The translations under genes and the position numbers were made by a program. The notes beneath the pieces were generated by a model. The model was given only the letters and a program-made list of their open reading frames with translations. It did no database searches and was not told the origin of the DNA. Shown one piece after another: positions 57,058-64,000 of a stretch of 64,000 bases of DNA. The DNA comes from Phlyctochytrium arcticum (taxonomy: Eukaryota > Chytridiomycota > Chytridiomycetes > Chytridiales > Chytridiaceae): positions 2,418,001 to 2,482,000 of the forward strand of contig JAHLKI010000001.1 in the NCBI GenBank assembly GCA_025602905.1, given 5' to 3'. The stretch's first letter is position 1. Each line of letters begins with the position of its first letter.

Positions 57058-57312
57058 GACAGTGAAGTCAGATCTTTGGCTTCACTGGGCAGAATCATTT
57101 AGATAGATTTGTATAGTCGTGTAACCCGACTTTTGGAGGGGATCAGAGCCGGTCGGGAGATTCAGTGTTGGAACGTTAAGTCGATAGTATTAGACCTGGA
57201 TACTTAAACTCTCTCAATACACTACTCTAAACAGTCAGTGAGCACACCTATTGAGGGATCGTAGTTTCGGCGACTACAAAAACCTATGCCGCCCAAAACA
57301 GAGAAACAATAC

Positions 57313-58122
57313 CTGAGACTCTGGAACCCAGCCAAGCGTTCTGTACTATTGATACCAGTGCGGGACAAAATATCATAGCTCAGCGTCCCAAGAAGATTAT
57401 CAGTATCAAAGGTTATTCCGTGGAAGCTGTCATGTTCTTTATAGCGCATCTGTATGACGACAGCGAAGCCTGCGCTGCGCAAAAACGACAAACTTTACAA
57501 GAGTGCGAAGAACTTTTGCAGTTGGCAGACGAATATGAGTGTTTCTCCTTGTTCGACATGGCCTCTTACGTACTCATGGATACATTTTTGAATGATCCCA
57601 GTGGAAGTTCGAATGAGCATGTTGTTACCTTACTCAACATAGGTGGATGTCTTTGTTATCTTGAACTGACCGATGAACTTACATACTTTCTTCGGCACGC
57701 AGCGTATGGATTTTCTGAAGAAATGTAACAAGCTGACTGCGCATTCCCTTGTTAATTTCAAGACGCGTCGCGCGATGCGTGCTGCGCAGTGTCTGCCGTG
57801 TCTTTTCTTTCCTTCATTTTACAAAGTATATAGCCTACGGTAGTTTTCCCCTCCCCCGTAGCTTAACCGACAACCCCCACAGAATAGTACTAGTCAACTG
57901 TACTTTACACTGAACAAAGTTATACTTCACCAATGGAACATCGTCCCTGCTAATCCTGTTATAGGAAATTAGCCAAATTTTAAGAGAAGGATGTTGGGCG
58001 TACTACGATCAGCATTATTTGAAAGTTCTCGGCACAAAAGCACTGACCCAGAACCCGAAAAAGTTCCTTAATAATGATCTAGCCATCGACCTATTTTCGA
58101 GGATGCAACCAATGATCAAGTG
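57313..58122 (+). pseudogene. BTB copy 9, 5'-truncated and interrupted by a 240-bp insertion
   Basis: Family homology begins abruptly at ETLEPSQAF (57313), lacking the start and the first half of the BTB domain. It continues in frame (IISIKGYSVEAVMFFIAHLY, LQECEELLQLADEYECFSLF) to the usual intron (57643-57702). Exon 2 begins AYGFSEE and is split at 57725 by a 240-bp insertion. The remainder (SQILREGCWAYYDQHYLKVL ... DLFSRMQPMIK) resumes at 57970 and ends TGA at about 58122. Copies 8 and 9 together look like the scars of one or two unequal exchanges. Confidence 0.8.
57725..57964. mobile_element. 240-bp insertion with 5-bp target duplication
   Basis: GAAAT occurs at 57720-57724 and again at 57965-57969; sister copies have one GAAAT at this site (CTGAAGAAATTAGCC type). 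The insert begins GTAACAAGC and ends CTGTTATAG. Its ends share a weak offset inverted TAACA. It has no coding capacity, so a non-autonomous element (MITE-like) is the simplest reading. That the insert is bounded by GT and AG also recalls introner elements. Confidence 0.65.
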
Positions 58123-58450
58123 AGCAGAGAATTATGCGGCTGCTTGCAACATGGACTTCAAGCGAACTTTCGAGCAAAGGTCTCCGCCTGAGTTCGAAGT
58201 TTATGTTCGTAGTGCAGGAAATATAGTTTGTTTGTGGGAACGCTACCTGCTTTTATGTGCATTTGCCCTTTCAATGTACATCCACTGCTCAATTGCGAAA
58301 CGTCTGTCGCAAATGGCGCAGAAATATACGTACTGTTCACTCGCTTCTGAAACTATACCGGCTTGGGAACCGGCTCAGTATCTGCCTTCCGGCGCGACCT
58401 CATCGTCTTGTCATTGGTGTGATAATAATGTCTCATGTCGTGCTCTGCGC
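58123..58450 (+). repeat. BTB 3' module, copy after BTB 9
   Basis: Conserved non-coding flank: GCGAACTTTCGAGCAAAGGT, GTTCGTAGTGCAGGAAATAT, TTTGTTTGTGGGAACGCTAC, ATGTGCATTTGCCCTTTCAA, ATGGCGCAGAAATATACGTA and GAACCGGCTCAG in this order. Other copies follow BTB genes at about 41881, 46482, 49390, 53102 and 59946, and, inverted, at 43040-42800. Conservation outside the genes shows that the duplicated unit includes downstream DNA. Confidence 0.8.
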
Positions 58451-58696
58451 AGTCAACCTCGACATGACCTTTCTCGGCGTTCATTCCAGTACTAATAGCA
58501 ATGTACCTGCATTCTTTTACTCTTCAACGACCTCACCAGAATGTGATTTGGGAACTGACCCTCGGCCATTAAGTCATTAAGTCATTGTCTTCAGATTTTG
58601 CAATATGATCAAAAGTCTGGAATACGACAACAAGACATTCTGTGGAAGGTGCTATTGCTGCGCAAATCCAGGCAGGCCAGCAATAGGTCCAGCATG

Positions 58697-58910
58697 ACGG
58701 ACAATCGAAATGGGCACAGTATATACATTGGTGCCACGTATTACTACCAATTGTTCCTTCATTGCGCAGCACCCGCCGCATGGTTGTGACAATCTAATGT
58801 TTTGAAATTGCACCGGTAAAGGATACTTTGCGTGAAACCTTCAAATTGTGCTGACGCAAATTCTGGATAAAACGGTGAGGTTACTGGGAGAGCTGGACCC
58901 TTTTTTTTGC
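58697..58910 (+). repeat. BTB 5' module upstream of copy 10
   Basis: Reference copy of the upstream module: AGTATATACATTGGTGCCAC, CCTTCATTGCGCAGCAC, TGCACCGGTAAAGGATACTT, GCGTGAAACCTTCAAA, GAGAGCTGGACCC plus T-run. It is followed by ACTTTTCGAGTTGTGCCGTG and AAACATTACTGTGGAGAATG up to about 59000. Other copies: about 44319, 46982 and 49908. Confidence 0.8.
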
Positions 58911-59134
58911 GGAACTAAAAAATGAGTATCCAGTTGATATGAGTGAAACCACTTTTCGAGTTGTGCCGTGAAACATTACTGTGGAGAATGATAGGAAACT
59001 CTCCGCCACTTTACGTAGAATGACGGAATGCTCTCGGGCCCCTTGCTCAGGTTCTGCATACTTTGCCCTTTGCAGTCCCAGGGAAAAACAAAACAGCAGT
59101 CAATACACTCATCCAGCTCTTCGGGAATTTGAAA

Positions 59135-59945
59135 ATGACGACGGCAATCAAGTTTCGAGAAAAGTTTCCTGTTCTGAATGCTAGCAAGAGTAGTAGTTTA
59201 ACCTTCAACGAGGATCTGGCCGATGTAGTCATCGGAGTATGGCCATCAGCCCAAAGCATCGGCTCTGGCACTGATCTTAAACAGCAGGACTATACTCAAC
59301 CAGCTGCAAAACTCCCGGCGCATGTGGCAATCTTGGCGGCCAAGAATAAATACTTTAAGGCACTTTTCAGCAACGGAATGTCCGAGAGTTCAGACCACAG
59401 CAAGGCGTTATGCACTGTCAATACCAGCGACGGGCAGAATATCATAGCTGAGCGTCCCAAAAAGATTGTCAATATCCATGGCTATTCCGTGGAAGCTGTC
59501 AAATACTTTATAGGGCATCTTTACGACGACAGCACAGTCTGTGCTGCGCAAAAGCGAGAAACGTTACAAGAGTGGGAAGAACTTTTGAAATTGGCAGACG
59601 AATATGAAAGTCTTTACATGTTCGAAATGGTCTCTTACGAACTGATGGATCGATTTCTGAATGACCCCGCTGGAAAGTCGAATCATCACGTTGTTACCCT
59701 ACTCAACATAGGTGGGCGTCCTGTTGTCATGAACTTGCAGATCAACTTATCGATTATTTCCGCAACTAGCGTATGGATTTTCCAAAGAAACCAACCAAAT
59801 CCTAAGAAAGGGTTGTTGGTGGTACTTTGATCAGAATTATTTGAAAGTTCTTGGCACGAAAGATCTCACCCACAACGCGAAAAAGCTCGTCAACAAGGAG
59901 CTCGCCGTCGACCTATTTTTGAGGGTGCTGCCTAAGGTCAAGTAA
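59135..59945 (+). CDS. BTB/POZ-domain protein, copy 10 (intact)
   Basis: Exons 59135-59711 and 59770-59945; 250 aa. MTTAIKFREKFPVLNASKS, FNEDLADVVIGVWPSAQSIG, KLPAHVAILAAKNKYFKALF, VNIHGYSVEAVKYFIGHLY, LQEWEELLKLADEYESLYMF. Exon 2: AYGFSKETNQILRKGCWWYF, ending LAVDLFLRVLPKVK. The Glu of the otherwise fixed VVIEV strand is Gly here, and ETLEPSQ of the second loop is SSDHSK, so this copy has the most changed loops of the intact set. Both flanking modules are complete, which makes it the best candidate for a whole functional unit. Confidence 0.9.
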
Positions 59946-60240
59946 GCAAAGATATATATGCGGCATTCTGTCTTCAAGCGAGCCTGCGTACGAGATCTCC
60001 GCCTGAGTTCGAAGTCTATGTTCGTAGTACCGGAAATATAGTTTGTTTGTGGGAACACGACCTGCTTTTATGTGCATTTGCCCTTTCAATGTACATACAC
60101 TGCTCAATAGCGACGCGTGATAGCGACGTCTGTCGCAAATGGCGCAGAAATATACGTACTGTTCACTCGCTTCAGAAACTATAACCGGCATGGGAACCGG
60201 CTCGGTGTCTGCGAGCTCATCGTCTTGCCATCGGGGTAAA
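59946..60240 (+). repeat. BTB 3' module after copy 10
   Basis: Closely matches 58123-58450 over GTTCGTAGTACCGGAAATAT, GCATTTGCCCTTTCAATGTA and ATGGCGCAGAAATATACGTA. It is the last module; family homology fades at about 60250. Confidence 0.8.
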
Positions 60241-60718
60241 AATAATGTCGCATGTGCCGTTGTGTGCGCGACCCGGAAGTGCTTGAGCTGGCAAAGAGTT
60301 TCTTGCGAGGGGAGTTTGCCATCGCTGATTGTGCACACGCGCCAGGGATGACACCGCAGGATGATAGCAGCATCGGCAGTACCTAGAAAGCCGATCACTG
60401 GGATTTGCGTTTAGTTTGGTGAATAGGCAAAATAGTATCACAACGAACTCTATGTATACTGTCAATGTGGACTAACTACGGGGGAGACCTCGGGATGCTC
60501 TACTCTTAAGGACCTCTGTCAGCCATAATTTTCCAGCGAATCTCCAAAGGTGGAATGAGAAATCATATGTCTTTGGGAAATTGTGTAAATAACGAACTGA
60601 ATTGACACCATTACGGGTATATTTATACAAAAATTCAAAATGTATCATCATAGAGAGAAAAATCACCAGGGGCATGGTGAAAGCTAATGATCACCAAAAA
60701 AAAGACGAGCGAGTGATA
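60241..60718. other. Gene-free stretch
   Basis: Between the BTB array and the large minus-strand gene. An antisense open frame over the 3' module (60398-59913) is not supported as a gene. Confidence 0.45.
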
Positions 60719-63700
60719 TCACCGCCCGCGAACAAGCTCGACCACACGACTCCAACGGCCTGGTTTCGGTGGACTCTGGGGCTGCTGCTGTCGGGAGGAT
60801 GATGAGGAGTGATGGTGCGAGGATGTTGAATCCAAGTTGGGGGAGGAGTGGGCAGCTCGTAGGTTTGGGCGGGGTGGACTGCGGTTATGCATGGGGGCTT
60901 TTGGGAGAAGGGATGCTGAGGGTGTATTTGGCAACAGGCTCGGTCGGGGAGGAATGACTGTTTGGTTTCGGGGTAGTCCGTGCGCGTCGATCGCAGGGTA
61001 TGGTTGACTGTCGGATCTGTGGGGGGATGGGTTGGGCGAAAAGGCGGATGGATATTGGGAGGGATGCGATTGTGCTGGGGTACCGGCCCCGTGACTGACT
61101 GTCCATCGCCGGTCGTTGTTGCTGGTCATAGGCGCTGATGATGATCCGGGTTGGAGTGTCCCAGACTCTGACGAATACGCATCATAATACCCTTGAGAAC
61201 CCGGTGATAATCCGGACCGATAGTCTGGCCGAGAATACAGCTCGGATGGATGAGGAGGCCGAGATGGCTGTTCCGGTCGAAGGTACTGAGAACCCGGGGA
61301 CAGAGGTAAGGCGGTTGGAACAACCATACTGGCAGCCGGAATTGATGTTGACGACGGATTTTGCCGCGGAGCAAAGCCAGCGCGAGCCGCGTGTGCCGTG
61401 TTGGATCCCGATGGGGCTCGAGTCAAGTGCGCGGACGCCCCCGACACAAACGACCATGGAGAGGAGGATCGGTGGCGGTGGGATGACAAGTCGGAGGGGA
61501 TAAACTCAAAATCGTGAATCAAGTTGCTATTGGTCATTGGGGAAGAGTCAGTTGCAGCCGGGTCCAATATTGGGTGAGATGATGGTGGAGGTGCCGCTGA
61601 AGAAAAGGGAGGGCTGACAGGGGTAGGATAATGCTGGTTTGTCAGTGATGGGTGGCTCGGCGGGGTAACGAAGGGAGGAGAAAATAATGGTTGGGATGTA
61701 GGATACGGGTGCTCCTGTTGTCGGTGAGTTCCATAAGAAGTCAAAGTCGTACTCAACGGCCCACCCATCATGCCCGGCACAGAATGAGAAGGTTGTCGCA
61801 GCAAGTGTTCCTCCGTATAATCTTGACTCTGACGTGCGTTCCATGGAGCACCATACGGCGCAGTCGACGCGCTACCTTGCCGAGAAATGCCCTCATCAAC
61901 GGCGGCAGGAAGCGATGGGATATGCTCATGGGTAGAGGCCGTCTGGCTAGTATGACGGTGCGCGGGGACAATGACGGTCGGGTACGAGACGGTTGTTTGC
62001 GAGGTCAACATCGACATTTCTTTTCCATTGACCGGGATTGAGTTGGTCCGGATGGGAAATTTCACATTGGTGGAAAAGTGGGACAGGTCCTCTTCCATTG
62101 ACATGAATTGGCTGGTGGACGACGCACTAAAACTGTCAGACGCGTTCATTTGACCGGACATGCGGGTAGTGGAAGTAGTCTCGTTGCACGGCCATGGTGT
62201 TTTTTGGTGAGAGCTGGTGGCGGATGTGGAATGAGAGAAACGGGTAGCTGGGTCAGGAGGGGTAGATACTGAGATCCGGGAAAGTTGTTGGGAAATACGA
62301 TTCAGTAAATCGGCTTGGGCGGCTGCCCAATCCTTCTCGGTTCGAAGGACAGTAGGTAGTGAATCGGTAGTAGGTGAAGCTGGTGAAGTTTGTGGTGCTG
62401 GCGATTCATCTGTAATAAGCCCCGGTGGAAAAACGCTGCTACTGCCGACGGCAGATATCGCCTCCCCGGAGCCGAAAGGCGCCTCATTGACGACGAGCCC
62501 ATCATCCACAGCTGTCGACAAACTCCCACCATCCGCACTATCCTCTAATAAAGCAGACACCGCGGTCGTGTCCGTCGTCAAGGAATCATTTCTGGCCGAC
62601 AAAGTCGGCGGTAAACGATTTCCAAACGAGCCTGCTTGCGGTGAACAGTCGATCAACCCATCCCGTTGATCCATACTTGCCGTCAAGACAGATTCCTTGA
62701 CAGGCGACTCGACCAGTGGTTCCCCGCTCACAGTGGACATGGCCCGGGCAGAACTGTTGATGGCCAGGGGACCAGTGGATGAATTTGTGTCACCGGTCGA
62801 CCGTTTAACTGTCAAAACAGTCAGCGGGCGATCTTCATCCGAGTCTGAATCTGCTTCTGACGCATTGACTACGCGTAAGGGAGTGCGAGGTGCCCAAGTC
62901 TGTTTGCGCAGGGACCCGGGATCCAAAAAGGAAGCTACTGTGCCTGTCCGGTCCAAACTAGAAAATGACCCGCTCCCCGACTGTTTACGTGAATCACTCG
63001 ACGGCCTGGAAGTCGGGTCAGGGTTCGCAGACGGGGGAGAATTAGCCACTGCAGACACGAGATTTTCCCGACTACGCCATCTGGACGTGGCAGATCCATC
63101 GCTTGATTGTCGGCGCTCTTTCATTAGCTTAACATCTACTTTGGGGTTGATTCCGCCTGGAGTAACTTTGATTTGCAGACTAATCCGCCGATGAAGACCG
63201 TGACCGGGTGCCACACTCCCCGAACGCTCCATGGCAGCAACTGCCGCATTCATGGGAACAGAAGAGGTCGGCATTCTCGCACCGCTTGTATCAGCCTCGG
63301 CGAAAGCTACAGCCAAGTCGGCAGCCGCCTGTTCGTCGAATAATGATTCACGCCGTTCTGGTACAGCGTATGATGGATGTTTCGTACGTGTATCGACAGG
63401 TGATCGTGGACTAGTCCTCTCTATTGTACTCTTTGACGCATTTATTGTGAGAGGGTGAATTGTAGGGGGGGCGCTGCCACTACCATGTTGTTGATGCTGC
63501 GCAAGCGGATTCTCGGAGTTGGCATCGGCCATAGAAAGAACACGCGGTTGGATTGGCTCATCTTCTGGTTCTTCCAGTATGGGGTCAGAGTACATGTCGT
63601 AATGTGGCCGATCACTGAAACGTGCCATAGGTGTCGTCACATCTCCCACCTGAGACGACTGTTCAGGTTGTGATTGCGGGACCACATTCTCTTTGCCAGA

Positions 63701-64000
63701 GCTTCTGACGTTGCCTAATTCAGATGTACCGACAACCTCCTCTTCCAACCCAAGTTCGCGGGACAAACTCTGTCCAAAGAGGTGATCCTCTTTGCCAACC
63801 AGGAGAGGGGCACCATTTTCTTGCTGGGCCCTGACAGTCCACATCCGCCGCGCAGGGTCATGTACCAAGTTTGGGAATGGCGCCAAAGGCTGCGCATGTT
63901 GATCTAATTCCGATGGTAACGTCCCAAGTGAAACTGCCCGCTGATTCTGCGAAGCCGTGCGACCAGCTTTAACTCGCCTCTTTGCACCCGCCGCAGTTCC
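60719..64000 (-). CDS. Large disordered Ser/Pro-rich protein, 5' end outside window
   Basis: A frame without interruption runs from the window edge to TGA at 60721-60719, over 1090 codons, with no intron needed. The N-terminal part visible includes LAPFPNLVHDPARRMW; the true start lies beyond 64000. The protein is rich in Ser, Pro, Thr and Gln with acidic patches (EADSDSDEDRP) and few hydrophobic segments. One more ordered stretch reads HRRISLQIKVTPGGINPKVDV then KLMKERRQSSDG. The C-terminus ends basic (KPGRWSRVVELVRGR), with His/Ser runs just before it. No enzyme domain or membrane segment is visible. It could be the regulatory tail of a signalling or transcription protein whose folded domain is upstream; I do not recognise it. 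Many plus-strand frames over it are shadows. Confidence 0.75.
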   Translation of the reverse strand, partial: GTAAGAKRRVKAGRTASQNQRAVSLGTLPSELDQHAQPLAPFPNLVHDPARRMWTVRAQQENGAPLLVGKEDHLFGQSLSRELGLEEEVVGTSELGNVRSSGKENVVPQSQPEQSSQVGDVTTPMARFSDRPHYDMYSDPILEEPEDEPIQPRVLSMADANSENPLAQHQQHGSGSAPPTIHPLTINASKSTIERTSPRSPVDTRTKHPSYAVPERRESLFDEQAAADLAVAFAEADTSGARMPTSSVPMNAAVAAMERSGSVAPGHGLHRRISLQIKVTPGGINPKVDVKLMKERRQSSDGSATSRWRSRENLVSAVANSPPSANPDPTSRPSSDSRKQSGSGSFSSLDRTGTVASFLDPGSLRKQTWAPRTPLRVVNASEADSDSDEDRPLTVLTVKRSTGDTNSSTGPLAINSSARAMSTVSGEPLVESPVKESVLTASMDQRDGLIDCSPQAGSFGNRLPPTLSARNDSLTTDTTAVSALLEDSADGGSLSTAVDDGLVVNEAPFGSGEAISAVGSSSVFPPGLITDESPAPQTSPASPTTDSLPTVLRTEKDWAAAQADLLNRISQQLSRISVSTPPDPATRFSHSTSATSSHQKTPWPCNETTSTTRMSGQMNASDSFSASSTSQFMSMEEDLSHFSTNVKFPIRTNSIPVNGKEMSMLTSQTTVSYPTVIVPAHRHTSQTASTHEHIPSLPAAVDEGISRQGSASTAPYGAPWNARQSQDYTEEHLLRQPSHSVPGMMGGPLSTTLTSYGTHRQQEHPYPTSQPLFSPPFVTPPSHPSLTNQHYPTPVSPPFSSAAPPPSSHPILDPAATDSSPMTNSNLIHDFEFIPSDLSSHRHRSSSPWSFVSGASAHLTRAPSGSNTAHAARAGFAPRQNPSSTSIPAASMVVPTALPLSPGSQYLRPEQPSRPPHPSELYSRPDYRSGLSPGSQGYYDAYSSESGTLQPGSSSAPMTSNNDRRWTVSHGAGTPAQSHPSQYPSAFSPNPSPHRSDSQPYPAIDAHGLPRNQTVIPPRPSLLPNTPSASLLPKAPMHNRSPPRPNLRAAHSSPNLDSTSSHHHSSSSSRQQQPQSPPKPGRWSRVVELVRGR

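Noticed and set aside
59913..60398. 161-codon minus-strand frame over the end of BTB copy 10 and its 3' module
   Set aside because: Similar antisense frames exist over other copies (for example 58340-58158, 53302-53069), but starts and stops are not conserved; they follow from nucleotide homology of the modules.
61138..63673. Several plus-strand frames of 60-165 codons
   Set aside because: All are antisense shadows of the long Ser/Pro-rich minus-strand gene.
1..64000. CRISPR arrays, bacterial operons, riboswitches, rRNA genes
   Set aside because: None seen; the intron-rich fungal gene set makes prokaryotic features implausible, and no rRNA-like segment was recognised.

Overview
The window is nuclear DNA of a filamentous, probably early-diverging (zygomycete-grade) fungus. 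Genes carry many short GT-AG introns (mostly 45-75 nt), introns are dense (23 exons in the TOF1 gene, 14 in the TYR1 gene), and the gene set is plainly fungal: a GH46 chitosanase, a conidiation-type KGG protein, a DUF7082 protein, a Crz1-like zinc-finger factor and a COP9 subunit. The species cannot be fixed from sequence alone. All exon models below were built by hand from splice signals, reading-frame closure and remembered family motifs; none was checked by a database search.

Layout. 0-4 kb: a small two-exon gene (possible KEOPS Gon7), a nested tandem repeat and a decayed Merlin/IS1016-type transposase. 4-12.3 kb: GH46 chitosanase with a C-terminal membrane anchor (+), RQC1/TCF25 (-) and DRG1/RBG1 (+) sharing one divergent promoter, then a three-finger C2H2 factor (-). 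12.3-18.7 kb: gene-poor, with a second tandem duplication and copy A of a ~2 kb repeat. 18.7-40.3 kb: dense housekeeping island: TOF1/SWI1 (-), DUF7082 protein (+), RAD14/XPA (-), NDUFA5 (+), a PH-domain protein (+), a SUZ12-like PRC2 subunit (-), prephenate dehydrogenase TYR1 (-), CSN1 (+), a mitochondrial PPR protein (-) and a KGG-repeat stress protein (+). Several neighbours are divergent pairs separated by only 194-297 bp.

41-60 kb: an accessory block holding ten copies of one BTB/POZ-domain gene in both orientations. Four are intact (starting at 43974 on -, and 45664, 52291 and 59135 on +). Six are broken by a one-base deletion (two cases), a 14-base deletion, a nonsense codon, truncation, or truncation plus a 240-bp insertion flanked by a 5-bp duplication. 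Each copy travels with conserved 5' and 3' non-coding flanks, so whole modules were duplicated. Copy B of the 2 kb repeat, inverted relative to copy A, sits inside this array. 60.7-64 kb: a large, mostly disordered Ser/Pro-rich protein that runs off the window.

The genes do not form one pathway. The conserved island covers replication-fork protection, nucleotide excision repair, ribosome rescue, chromatin, tyrosine synthesis and respiration. The BTB array is the part that looks lineage-specific and least explained: a birth-and-death family of intracellular adaptor-like proteins whose BTB fold carries two long extra loops.
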